This document shows, piece after piece, positions 35,250 through 47,103 of a stretch of DNA of 64,000 nt. The translations under genes were made by a program, and so were the position numbers. Location: the NCBI GenBank assembly GCA_036250195.1, contig JAVHZZ010000002.1, forward strand, positions 279,392,960 to 279,456,959, written 5' to 3'. The stretch is from Mixophyes australis (lineage: Eukaryota > Chordata > Amphibia > Anura > Limnodynastidae). Numbering within the stretch: position 1 is the first letter of the stretch; every line of letters begins with the position of its first letter. The notes under the pieces were generated by a model. The model was not told the origin of the DNA, searched no databases, and saw nothing but the letters and a program-made list of their open reading frames with translations.

Positions 35250-38200
35250 TTTTGCTACTACTCAAATAATGTGTCTTTATTTGGCAAGGCATATTCCATT
35301 ATGCTTTTTTACTAACAATACTTGTTATCAACTCTAACCAAAGTATCATCTCAGAACACAGGGTCTGATTCATTAACGTATTCTAACGAATATGTATCTA
35401 ATGTCAGTGTGCCGACCAAAACCATGGCCCTGATTGAGTAATGAACCTAAATGTCAAGGATACATATTTCTGTATGCTGCTAAAAAGCCTTTTAAAATGC
35501 AAGTGGTGCAAATTAGCAATAGGTTTAGGGCCAAAGTAAAATACTGTCTGTATCCTAATGTACCGCACAAATACTTGATAGCTTATTTGTACACTGAAAT
35601 GTCCAGGTCAGCTAGGACCTCTCCTACCCCAAAATTAGATCTCCAATCTCATTTTTGGTTTACATTCCCCTCCAAACTCACATGGTTTGGCCTTGCTTAG
35701 TTACTTTGCCTTTCCAGAATGATTCAGGGCCATGGTTTGCTGAAGAAGACATAAACAAGAAGTGTATCAAGGTAAGCTTCTTAATGATTTTGCCACAGTG
35801 TTTCTTTATTTGCCTGAGTAAATTATTTCAAACAAACCGTGCAACTACTACAGTGCCCCTTTAGAGGTAGGCCAAATCATCCTGTAAAGGAAGTATTGCA
35901 TTTGCAAACTGTAACCTGACACAAAGGAGCCACAAAAGACAGGTGTTAATGTAACCAAATTAGTCTAAACTTTTTTGGACATTATGCCACAGGACAATTA
36001 TTGTTAACTACTAATTTGTACAGGTAAGATTCTGTGCAAATTCTAAATATCTAATAAGGGATTTGTATTTAAGAATAGTGCTAATGCACAGTGTGTGAAA
36101 CACCCTGGACGCCCCTTAGCCTAACACTTGTTTAAATGTAACCTCACGACCTTATTGCACTAAGCACATATAGGTTGGGTCTCACATTTGGATCTTAGCC
36201 GCACTTACCCCATCTGCCGCTGTCATATCACGGCTACCTGGGTCCCTTCAGGTCGTCTGCAACATTCCCGTCCTCCACAGCTCCGTTTGTAAACAAACAC
36301 ACACTGTTTGTTCAGCTGCATGTGCACAGGCATCTTGGATGCAGTCAGGTGATCCTTCGAGACCAACCAGATTCAGCACCTGTGATCCCATGAAGTGATC
36401 AGCCAATAGTTGTTTGGGACAACCTATTTAAACCTGCTGCTGTGATCTGTTCATTGCCTGAACAACACACTTCTCTCCAGAGGATAGATATTGGCTCCAG
36501 TGTTTCTGGCTGCATTACAAAATCAGTGTTTCTGTCCACATTTTAAGACTGCTCATTCCCCTGCTAGATTAGACAATCAGCAAGAACATGAGCAGGAAGA
36601 TCATCCAGGCTGCTCTGTTCAGATTCAGTCCTGCTCCAGCTAGTCCCAAGGGTCCCGAATCGGTTCAAGAAATACAGACTAACGTCACAGTTTGGCACAA
36701 TATAAGGGTGTATGTAGTGCTGTGTGTCTGACTAATCATGTAAGAAGCAAATGAAAAACCTTGCAGTATAGATATGGTTTGCTCAGGCAAAGAAGCACAC
36801 TCTGTAATACAAGTAAGTAGACTCCACCTCACCTAGTGATGGATGTCCAAGAGGTAGTTTGTCCACCAAACACCTCTATCCTGTAGTGACTTTTCAAAAC
36901 TCTATGATCTGATCCCCCCAATCCATGATAGTTTAAACCAATCTGGAACCTTGAATACATTATTAAAACAAACTGACCTTAGAGTTTCTTACGTTATGTA
37001 CACTGTGATTCATTCATTGTTAGAGTGGCCACGTAACTTGGATTTTGCTCCCTTACAGTTTTGTAAAACATTTAAGCAAGGCCAAGCTATTTTATATAAC
37101 GGCCAACATATTATAATTTGAAGTTTGGTATGTTGTGATTTCTTGGCAATACAGACACAGGCACCCATTGCACACGTTCACCATCTATAAGCCAAATAAA
37201 GTGGATGCCTCACCTAACAATGTAAACATCAACAATATCTACCAGACATTAAACCCTCAAATGACTGTGTGCTCGGGCCAACACTCTTGGATTAGATGGT
37301 GTTGTTAAAGGAATTTGAACATGGACCCATCATCCTAAAGGCAGGGTATCTGTACATTAAGGATTTGTGCTTCCCTTGGCCAAGGCATGGGCAAATGCAA
37401 GAGCAGAAAATTAGTGTTAACATTGACTAGCATGTTTAAACACATAGGTTGTATTGACAGACACACAGGATTTGAAGAGAAACCAAGCTGGAATGTGACT
37501 TTGCTCACTACTTTCCACTTTCAGAGGGCAATCAACCTGAAAATTGTATTGACAAACAATTACACATTTATACACCACAATAACATTGGAGACCTACATT
37601 GTCAGGTTCAGCAAACATGTCAAGTGACTGCTGCCTAACAATGTGCATAATCAGACTAATGTAACTAGTGCTCATGTGGAGTATCTGTGTTGGCTGTAAG
37701 TTCAAATATAGGTGGCTCAACCAATTAGCAAACTAGGTGAGGTATTACATAACCCAGCAATTAAACATTGTAAATACACCAAGAAAAGGGTGGAGACTGG
37801 AATATTTGCTACACCAAAGGTGGCTAACACATATTGTTATTATGGCCTTGTAGCAAGACTCCACTAGCTTAGTGCCCTAACGCATTCCCCATGATTGTTA
37901 GTGTAGGGTTTGTGTCTGCCATGTGGGTGTTGGACCACTTTGAAACAAGATGCCACTAGCACAAGAGAAGAAGATTGTTATCCTGTTTGGGCAAGGGCCA
38001 AAAGTTGGTAGTGTTTGACCTGACACTGCTAACATTTTTGCATTATTTCTATACGTTTACCTGTAATGGAATGCCTATATTGCTAGCCACAGCCCATGTT
38101 CCCTCTAAAAGCTGAAAGTGGCCAATAAATTTGCTACTAAGCAACCAAACACACATACAAACCTCCACACTATGCACATTTTCAAAAACTAAATATTAAC

Positions 38201-39630
38201 CCCATTGAGCGTGTTTGTAGGCTATGGTGTATCTGTGGCAAAGGACAAAAGAACCACACATAGATTTAATATATTTTCAAAATACACCTGTTCCACAATA
38301 GTTTGGAAAGCACTACACATGGATTTATGTGTATTACAAGATGAATCACTGCACTATAGTAATGGTACAAAATGGCATGACATCTGATTGCTGAGACATT
38401 TGCAGCATAGGCTAGATTTATTACATATATGTATCCAAACGTGCTAACAAAAACAAAGCAAACAAGTTAATGGTCTGTGTGTGTCAAAGTTCCTTGGATG
38501 AAGAGATGACAATCTGGCCAGACTGAAGAGAGACATAAGCAGGCTTTGAGCTCTGGAGAAATACTTCAACATGTAGTGAGACACGAATTGCACAACTCCA
38601 AAATCCACGCCAACGCACCCTGTTGAATGAGAATCAACAATTTAATATGGCAATATTAGCTCACACAACTTGCATTTTGATATCTAGTTGATGACTTGTT
38701 AATCAAGAGGTTGACCACTGTATTGCCATGTGTAAAAAAGTCGGTAATATTCTACACAATAGTGTATAATAATGGCTTGTGTGTTTGGACTATATCTTGG
38801 ATTCTGGATGCACTATTTGACATAATTACAAACACCAAACCCATATGTAACATACCTAGCATCTGCCCATATGTTTTGTTTGCGCAACCACACATTGCAG
38901 GCTTAGTAATGACATTATTGTATGGAGCACACTCACTGGCCAATCACATTTTAGTGCAGATAGCACTATACTACTTACATTTGTCAACACCCTTCACCAT
39001 GGCAACATCCACCAACTCCAAAGGAAAGTGCAATGGCAGAAAGGCCAGCACTGCAGGCCAAGTGTAATCTAAAGGCTGTAGATATAAGAAAAACAAATAA
39101 AGTGTGTGAAATGAGCACTTCTCAACACTATATGTCCTGATCAATAAACTATAAACCTCACATGGCTAAATGAGAAGAGTTAGGGTACATTTTCGCTAGA
39201 ACTATTTCAGCACGCCATTTTGACACTAGTGGATATAAAAAACCATTAGCACCTTTGGTGCCTCAGCTAATACAAGCATCAAGTGTGCAAAGTCTGGACT
39301 GTTTAAACTGTAGAAAACCAATTATGTTGCCACATTAGCCTGTAGATTAAATCTACCCCATTAACGTGCATTTAGCAAAAGACATTGAGGCTAAACTTAG
39401 AGGCATGAAGCTATACTTTCTACACACATTGTAAAGGTAAAATACAGGTTGCCATGGTTTTTCCCCTATTATTACACATATTAAACATTTCACCATCACA
39501 CCAGGCCATGTCTATTCATATTCCCATTTGGAATTACCATACCTTAGATAATCTACCCTTGACTAAGCTTGCACATGATTTGACCACAGATCTTTGAAAT
39601 GTGAAGATATAAAAAGTCACAACCCCAAAG
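35250..39630. other. Unassigned interior of the 17.3-kb element
   Basis: No gene recognised. GGGTCTGATTCATTAAC at 35361 and GATTCAGGGCCATGG near 35720 resemble Harbinger-type ends but do not give a clear pair. 36180-36660 is T/C-rich with a TATTTAAA-type box and could be an LTR scrap. A minus-strand segment at 38465-38640 is open after a possible CAG acceptor but matches nothing I know. Confidence 0.3.
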
Positions 39631-39637
39631 AATTACC

Positions 39638-40012
39638 TCAAAAATATGTCTCCATAACATAGCTCCTGAAGTTGGAGCCACGCACTGCTTCATGAGGGGG
39701 GTCTCCAAGATCTTCCTCCTCCACCTCCTCCTCCTCCCCAGCAACCTCGTCCAGGACCCCTGGTGCCCCACTCCTGATGGCAATATTATGAAACACCACA
39801 CACACACACACACACACACACCTTCCTCGGCTCATACATGAGGGCGCCACCAGACCGGTCAAGACATCTAAAATGAGCCTTCAAAATGCCAAAGGCTCTT
39901 TCATTGACCGATCTGGTGGCCCTATGAGCCGAGTTATAGGCCTCCTCCCGCTCTGTGTGTGGGTTCAATATAGGAGTGAGGAGCCAAGGGCAGGAGGGAT
40001 ACGCATTGTCTC
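39638..40012 (-). pseudogene. Harbinger-type DDE transposase, C-terminal exon
   Basis: After a TACATAG acceptor the exon reads GDNAYPSCPWLLTPILNPHT, YNSAHRATRSVNERAFGILK and AHFRCL, the C-terminal half of HARBI1-like nucleases, with the NERAFG Glu as likely third catalytic residue. A CA/GT microsatellite follows and shifts the frame. The next frame resumes VFHNIAIRSGAPGV, then an acidic linker and NFRSYVMETYF to a stop. Upstream exons with the first two Asp residues were not found. The protein would cleave element ends and insert at 3-bp targets. I call it a pseudogene because of the microsatellite shift. Confidence 0.78.
39796..39822. repeat. (CA)n microsatellite inside the transposase exon
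   Basis: A run of about 13 CA units. On the coding strand it replaces the codons between YEPRKV and VFHNIA, so repeat growth probably caused the frame shift. Confidence 0.85.
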
Positions 40013-40711
40013 CTATGTAGGAAGAGAGGAAAGACAAATAAAGCAAGATTAACACAATTTAAGAGTACAACTATACCTGCAAGAAATGAAATTGAAACAT
40101 TCTAATATATGAGCTGAAACTACATTATAGCCTGAATAGTAAGGTTACAAAGTCCTAATACTGTATAATTAGCATCCAATGCAAACTAGCCACATCTATT
40201 AATGGCTGCTAAACAAAGCTCAATCCACATTGGAGATTGTCAATGTACACCAAACTAATTACACACCAGGCGGCGTCCACTAATCACAGGACACATACCT
40301 TTTGCTACTAGGCGTGTTTCAAAAGGAAAAGATTACAAACCAGCACTTAGGTGAAACGTGGACACTTGGCATTGTCTGACTTTGCCACAAATGACACAAC
40401 CAATACTTACAAAGTAGTCGTAATTCATCGTCTCGCTTTTTGGTGTAAAAGGACAGTCCATAGGTAGATGGAAGTAATGTGGAAGATGGGATATAAAGAG
40501 AAAATAAAAAAAATAAATAAACAAATTAAAAACTAAAACTAGGAAAAATAAACCTCTTCTTTATCTAATCACCATCTATTCATATAGAACCACCAAAGTG
40601 CTTGCAAACTTGATACTTACCATCGCCATATACCCTTTCAAAATTCACATTACTTGTATTACAATTGTTGTGGCGTAAGAATGTGAAGGTAGTGAAACAC
40701 TTAATACAGAC
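40013..40711. other. Unassigned stretch, possible upstream transposase introns
   Basis: On the minus strand GTAAGT-like donors occur near 40412 and 40613. The exons they would end are short and carry no recognisable transposase motif. Confidence 0.25.
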
Positions 40712-41031
40712 GGCCTGAGTCATTAGCGAGAGCAAAGCATAAAGGAGGAATAACTCTGCACCTGGGCAAAACCATGTTGCATTGGAGGGGGAGGTAAATG
40801 TTAAATGTGGGGACAGATTTATAGTTGGGGTAGGACATGCTCTAGATCATATTTAAATGTCAGGGTAAAACGAAAGCTAACAAGTAAGTGTGTGCTACAT
40901 GAAGAAGCAGACAGTATTTATCTTATGTGCCAAAAAAAGTAACAAATGTGCACCCCTTACATCATAACATGGTTTGTCCACTAGAACATTTACTTCTTTT
41001 TGATGCTTTGCTCTCATTAATGACTCAGGCC
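40712..41031. mobile_element. Harbinger-type MITE, ~320 bp
   Basis: The ends GGCCTGAGTCATTAGCGAGA and the inverse of TCTCATTAATGACTCAGGCC match over ~28 bp with two differences. The terminus resembles that of the 17.3-kb element. A 3-bp AGA may flank both sides if the first base is mutated. Non-coding. Confidence 0.65.
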
Positions 41032-43194
41032 CAGAGTGTTAATGTGTCTTTAAGGTAGGGTCCAAAAAACACTTCAAAGTGATTAGAACCAACAAAAAAA
41101 AAAAATATAGACAGCATGGACATTCTTACTGCAAAGTGTTTTAACAAGGGGTATGTAATGAACAATATCTGGTTTCTACTTACCACACACACAGACAAAT
41201 GTGGAATGTCAAAAATCAATCTCTAGACACCCAAAAAACACAATCCAGGACCAAGATCTGTGGGGGGGAGGGTAAACAGGTAACAAATAAATAAATATAG
41301 ATAGATGGATAATATTTATTTCTGTCACTACATTCGAGAGGTCTCTATGCAGAGGCGCATCCCAAGTCTACACAGTTGCCTCAATATCCAAACGCTGCAG
41401 CTAATGAAAGACTTTCCCACTAACCTTCAACATAAAATCCACTAGCATTAAGACCTTTCAGCATCATTTTCTATCTCTAGCTCACCAATACCTTGACAAT
41501 AAATAAACATGAGTGTTGAGGAAGGTACAGCAATAAACAGCAGCGATTATGAAACATTTCACCATTAAGGCCTACTTACCCAGAACTGTGAAACTCCCAA
41601 CAACACAGAAGTGCAAGCAAGGTATTTTTAACTAGCACTGTAATTAGTGAATTAAATGCAGGTGAGTAGGCCGGAGAGTATGCCGGACACGTCATTAGGA
41701 GCACCCAGGTGCGTTCTAATTAACCAAGTGTGTTTTTGTCTAAAAGTGACCTGACATGTTAGCAAAGTTTATTTTCTGTAGGGTAAGTAGAGATTCTAAC
41801 GATTATTACAGATGTCATTAATGAGCTAAGCTGTTAGTGCTGTGGCAATAGTATGGGTAAAATAGTTTTCAGTACAATTATATGGCGTACGAATCATTTG
41901 CATGTGGTAAATTTATATGTGGCATGATAGTGTACTGGTTAGGTATTCCACCCACCAATACTCAGTGCAGAAGTTCAAGGCCCCAGGTCAACCCTAAGCA
42001 CCAAGTGAGTTAGTAGACTACATTATTAAGCATACTCCTAAAAGTAAAAATCTATATGCAAATGCTTGTATTTAGCATAAGATTCGCAAATGCGCTCATT
42101 CCTTGCTTTTTGGCGAAGTTTTTGCAGCTCCTGCTGCTTTAGTAAAACAGTGTTTTTAATTTATGTGTGTGTTTATCTAGGGTTAATATTTTAATAGCAC
42201 GTTATCCGTCATGCTGTTCATATTAATTGCAACATGACCGATTTATCAGGGCTAAGACAGCCATTCAGCTGTGCAAAATAGTTAATGTGCAGTTTGGTGT
42301 TGGTGTTTCAATGTGAAGTATACCTCAGTGAATAAAAAAATGAGCTTCCAACAACAAGGTAATGAGTTTGAACCCTGAATGATGCGTGTATGTGGCTAAC
42401 CTTGGTATATTTACAAGTTTGAGGGTATTTATTCCACTCTGTGACTTAGCATATATGTTTTGGTGTCTATATGTCATGTTGAACAGTGTTATCAGCTACA
42501 ACACAGCAAAGCAGTTGTTGGCATAGACTTGATTTCAAAGACATAGGAAATCTGTACTGGCAACAGTGGAAAAAGCTAAGTGCTCCACCAAATCAAATAT
42601 TAGAAATGGGAGCAATAAATGTTTTACTTTTGGTTTGTATTAATCAACATGGATATATTTCTATATGCATACATTGTGACTCTGCATGCACCAAATCTTT
42701 CTGGGTATAATATTAGTATTGGCATTTTTCCCCATGTTTTAAGGAAACCAACTTATGCTAGAAGTTGCTGGTCATCTTTCATTTGTATTCTATTCCCTTG
42801 ACATCACCACTTGTACAGTGGTGTAGCAGTTAGGCAATCCACCTTGCAAGCTTTCTACATGGGTTCGAGTCCTCACCAATTCTCCTGGCTCTTAGGGATC
42901 ATTAATATCCTTACACTATTCGTGTTGCTGTTAAAAGTGTCCCTGTGGTAATAGTACGCTTGTTTTAAATTTGTGTAAATCGCTAAAATATAGTTTAGAG
43001 TTATTATATGTCTATTATTATTATTTGTTATTGCAAACGCACCATCACCAACTGTCAAATCAGGCATGTAACATATTGAGACTAATGATATTGGTAATTG
43101 TTGAGAATCGTAGATTTATAATAAATATTTATGGCAAAGTCTATTGTTTGGCCAACATTTTAAATCAAATGAAATAATTACCCATGCAGTGTGC
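41032..43194. other. Unassigned stretch with SINE-like heads
   Basis: Two tRNA-like heads occur near 41935-42000 (GTACTGGTTAGG ... AGTTCAAGGCC) and 42815-42885 (GGTGTAGCAGTTAGGC ... GGGTTCGAGTCC). Neither has a clear SINE body. No gene seen. Confidence 0.35.
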
Positions 43195-43675
43195 ACACTA
43201 TTCCGGCAGCCGGAATGAATGTGGAATGCACTGAGGCAACCATTCCGGCTGCCGGAATGAATGGGGAATGCACTGAGGCAACCATTCCGGCAGTGGAATG
43301 AATGTGGAATGCACTGAGGCAACCATTCCGGCAGCCGGAATGAATGTGGAATGCACTGAGGCAACCATTCTGGCAGTGGAATGAATGGGGAATGCACTGA
43401 GGCAACCATTTCGGCAGTGGAATGAATGGGGAATGCACTGAGGCAACCATTCCGGCAGTGGAATGAATGGGGAATGCACTGAGGCAACCAATCCGGCAGT
43501 GGAATGAATGGGGAATGCACTGAGGCAACCATTCCGGCAGCCAGAATGAATGTGGAATGCACTGAGGCAACCATTCTGGCAGTGGAATGAATGGGGAATG
43601 CACTGAGGCAACCATTCCGGCAGCCGGAATGAATGGGGAATGCACTGAGGCAACCATTCCGGCAGTGGAATGCAC
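43195..43675. repeat. 41-45 bp minisatellite with short palindromes
   Basis: Eleven to twelve units with GGAATGCACTGAGGCAACCA and alternating TTCCGGCAGCCGGAA or TTCCGGCAGTGGAA blocks. Open frames across it on the minus strand are repeat artefacts. Confidence 0.92.
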
Positions 43676-44450
43676 TGTGAACTGGATTCTCCCCATAATG
43701 CTGAAAAGATATGTGGCTAGCATACCAAAGTGCAGTGTACAGGCCTATAAAAGCCAGTCCTCTTTACTGAAGAGGCAGTAAGCAGCAGAGGGCGCTCTTT
43801 TCAGCTAACTAATTCCGGCATTCCGGCAGTTCCGGATTGAGGCCAAAGGGCTAAAATAACATCAAACATGTTGCACTTGCGAATTGCATTGATTAGAAAG
43901 GTGTATGTAAAGAAAAAAGGCTTAATTTACACAAACATACTAATGGAACATTTGTAAGATATCTAAAATCCCGATAAATATTTTTTTTTTATAAAAAAAA
44001 AATAATTGGCAATAGCAGTCTGTATTGATATGTATGTATTTTGTGCATATTTTGTTTTGCGTTTTAAACGCAAAAGATGCTCCTAAAGGCGTTTAATAGT
44101 TGTTTTAGCTAGCTGTATTGGAGTTAAACATGACCCTGGCCTTCCTTAACTTTTGTGAAAGATTTGAGACAGGAGTGACGTCAGTTTCACTCATCTGGCC
44201 AGAGGGAACGCCTACTGTTCTCAAGTTCAAAAGCATTTACTCAAATACTATCTCATCTCCGCCCAGTCCGCGCCTACTCTCCGCCCATTCCCACCCCTTT
44301 GTTCTCAAATGGTCAGCAGTCACCTCAAATCTATTTGCGTTGGAGTTTGAGATTGAGTTGACTTTTGAGAGCTGTATCTGCCGTGATTGAGTAGCGTATG
44401 TGGCGTTTTGCGCAGCTTAAGTGTGGTTTCGCGCATGCGCAGAGCCATTT
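43676..44450. other. Unassigned right arm of the 17.3-kb element
   Basis: Contains a TTCCGGCATTCCGGCAGTTCC trace of the minisatellite near 43815, T- and A-tracts near 43980, and a GC-richer 44180-44300. No gene recognised. Confidence 0.3.
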
Positions 44451-44492
44451 AGCAGATGTGTATGCGTTTGCAAACTTTGATGAATCGGGCCC
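44451..44492 (-). repeat. Right terminal inverted repeat of the 17.3-kb element
   Basis: Inverse of 27167-27208 with two differences. CAT follows at 44493-44495. Confidence 0.85.
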
Positions 44493-44495
44493 CAT

Positions 44496-44565
44496 GACTT
44501 CTTTTCTTTCCAACTGACCCAGATCTCAAGAGATGCTCTCACAGATTGCACCAGCTAAACCTGTA
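44496..44565 (+). pseudogene. hAT transposase fragment right of the 17-kb insertion
   Basis: GAC TTC TTT TCT reads DFFSFQLTQISRDALTD, continuing RFKNY from 27166 in frame and aligning loosely with the segment after DPRFK in the intact family member. The alignment is short, so this rests mainly on continuity. Confidence 0.5.
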
Positions 44566-44817
44566 TTATGGTCACTGTTCTCACCTGTTTCCCTCTTACT
44601 GCATTAACTTGCTGGTCTGAACTGAGCATGCACACACCTGGTTTGCAAAATACTTCCTGCATCCTCTTGATTGGCTATTTCCCTGTCAGTTCTGTCTATT
44701 TAAAACACCTGCTTCTCTTCCAAGTTCCCTGGCTCCTGTTTGCTACCTGTTCTCTGAGTCTCCAGCACATCTATCTGCAGATCATCGCAGCCTCTGTGAT
44801 CCTATCCTCCACTATCC
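44566..44817. other. Unassigned T/C-rich stretch
   Basis: Has a TATTTAAAACACC box near 44699 and resembles the promoter half of an LTR. No edges were found. It abuts the duplicated L1 block at 44818. Confidence 0.3.
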
Positions 44818-45190
44818 TGTGCTATCACAGTACTATGTACCATGACTATGGTCTGACATTTATTAGACTGAGCAGTTGGTCAATCACAAGTAAACAGCAG
44901 AGAGTTTTTAAAACCCTTATCAGCACTTTAAATGGTTAACTTTCTGACACAAAATGCTAGAGGATTAAATTCTCCTAATAAACGGAGGTTGGCACTTGCA
45001 TCATTTTACAAGCTCAAAGCTGATGTAGTGGCCTTACAAGAAACACACTTCAAGGCAGTGGCTCCCCCGGTACTGAGAGATAAACATTTCCCACTATGTT
45101 TCACTGCTAATGGCCCTCTTAAACGAAATGGGGTGGCTATCCTATTTAGCAATAGAGTTGAGTTCTTTCAAAAATCCACCATAGCGGACA

Positions 45191-45436
45191 CAGTGGCGGA
45201 TCCAGGGGGGGGGGGCGATCGGGGCCCCTAGCAGGGGCTTGGGAGAGAGTCCTGCCCAACTGCTCTGCTTGACACAATCAGAGCAGCCAGGCAGGACTCT
45301 CTCCCTAACTCTCTCTGCTGAACGGATCTGCACATAGTGTGCAGCCGTCAGCAGCCTTAGGTGTCAAAAAGGGGGCGGGGCTAAATCGCCCCCCCTAAAT
45401 CGCCCCCGGTACAATTAACTTCTGGATCCGCCCCTG
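45191..45436. mobile_element. 246-bp MITE, hAT type
   Basis: The ends CAGTGGCGGATCC and GGATCCGCCCCTG are inverse with one mismatch, flanked by the exact 8-bp duplication AGCGGACA (45183-45190 and 45437-45444). Copy 1 has the empty site at about 20863-20870. It lies inside the endonuclease coding region. Confidence 0.95.
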
Positions 45437-46207
45437 AGCGGACAAGGCGGATATATATCTGATATTTATTGATACATTAGATAATAAACTAGTTATCATA
45501 GTCTCGCCACAAACTCCAGACAGGTCCCTTTTTTGAGGGGGGTCTTTCAAGAAATAGAGAAGTATAAAGAAGGAGGACTGATAGTTATGGGAGATTTCAA
45601 TATAGTTGCAGACCCAAAATTGGATAGGTCTTCTCAATCTTCGACTCCCTCTACGGACACGGGTATATCAGGCCCCTCCCTAGCCTTTTCCGGTTTATTG
45701 GTGGAATTTGAGTTTAACAACGTGTGGAGAACTGCAGATCCTAATGGCAGAGATTTTACATATTTGTCCTCCGTTCACAACTCATACTCACGTATAGATT
45801 TAATTATTACAGATAAATAGTCATTATAGGCTACCAAGGTGGTAAAGATAACATGGTCGGATCATGCTCCAGTGCTGTGGTCGTGGAAGATTGCTAATGC
45901 ATATACACCATCTAAGCCGTGGCGTATGCCATCGTATCTCTTGTCCCTCCTAGAAGCCAGACTGGATATTAAAAAAGCGATTGAACAATATTGCCAAACT
46001 AATGTCCCATCAGACACGAATATTTTTAACTTCTGGTGTGCGTTGAAAGCAGTTGTGAGAGGGGTAGCAATCCAGACAGGGTCTTGGTTGAAAAGGGCCA
46101 ATGCATACCTACAAAAAGAACTTGAGGGTAAATTATGTAAGTTAGATTCCCAGAATAAAAAGTGTCCCTCTAAGAAGTTGAAAAAAGAAATTACTTTAGT
46201 TAGAGCT

Positions 46208-47103
46208 TGTGAAGATACCGGGTTTATCTGGCCCAGTGCTACCCATTTTACTCTGGCTGGCCACCCACGGGTGCCTTCCTATGCCAGGGAAGTCTTCCCA
46301 GTACCTTCTAGGATTCGTATGGTCACTCAGGCAAAATGCAGTTCTAAAAATGCAACAGTATATTTATTGTCATACAAACAACACTAGAATATTATGTACA
46401 CACAGTAAATAAATGCCAGGCAGATTTACCACATTATCTGTCCCTTACCCCAATAACTTAAGGAGATATAGTCACCTGCTGTCCACACTTCATGACCCAT
46501 GGATCCCTCTCAGCTGCATAGATAGACTCTTGTTAGTAAACGACAATTCAAAACTAAATCTTGCCGTCTTCATGAATGAAATCCCAGAATGAACACCCTT
46601 CCCCCCTGGAGTCACTCCTTATATCTCAGGTCTAATTTCCACAGTCTTTCTCCTCCCTATACAACCCCCTGTGTCTATTCTTCTAAACCACTGGTCAGTG
46701 CTGGACTAGGGGGGGTTGGAGAGGGCAGTGAAGATGAGCTGTCCTTCCAGAGAACCTCCCCTGTTAGAAGGCCTGTCTGTACTAGCCTGGTGTGAACAAT
46801 GGACACTAATTAGTTTTCCTACTCCAGCACATGGCAACCTGATCCCTACCCATAATCCCTCTGGCTTCACTTTAAAGACAATGAATAGCAACCTTACTGC
46901 AAGTCATCAATATACAATACACAATATACATATGTACACTGAACTACAATGTCCCCTTAGCCACATGTAATTGGACAATGCAGTTGTAGTCTGGTGAGCT
47001 TGGGAACAAAAGCATGGGGTATAAAAAGTACATGTGATAATCCACATTATGGGAGAATTGAGAAACTAACTGCTCACAGGGTTATCACACTCATTTCGTC
47101 ACA
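46208..47103 (+). mobile_element. Solo LTR inside L1 ORF2, copy 2 (896 bp)
   Basis: TGTGAAGATACC to TTTCGTCACA with the same 5-bp duplication GAGCT (46203-46207 and 47104-47108) as copy 1. It is ~21 bp longer because copy 1 lost a segment near 22100. Confidence 0.93.

Larger units (their letters stand above)
27167..44492. mobile_element. Candidate 17.3-kb PIF/Harbinger-like element
   Basis: The 42-bp ends at 27167-27208 and 44451-44492 are inverse copies with two mismatches, starting GGGCCCGATTCATCAAAG. The flanking hAT reading is cut between TAT and GAC. Removing the element plus one 3-bp copy (TAT left, CAT right, one mismatch) joins it in frame. Inside are a Harbinger-type DDE transposase exon and two Myb/SANT-like genes, the usual PIF/Harbinger partners, plus SINEs, smaller inverted-repeat elements and minisatellites. 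The large size, the second Myb gene and the imperfect duplication are the weak points. It could also be an older element swollen by nested insertions. Confidence 0.6.

Noticed and set aside
38465..38640. Possible minus-strand terminal exon
   Set aside because: Open after a CAG acceptor, but no match to any family I know and no linked exon.
43195..43675. CRISPR-like array
   Set aside because: Regular repeats, but there are no unique spacers and the context is a eukaryotic transposon-rich region.
43116..43723. Three overlapping 150-180 codon frames on the minus strand
   Set aside because: All are repeat translations of the 41-45 bp minisatellite, open in several frames at once, with no domain.
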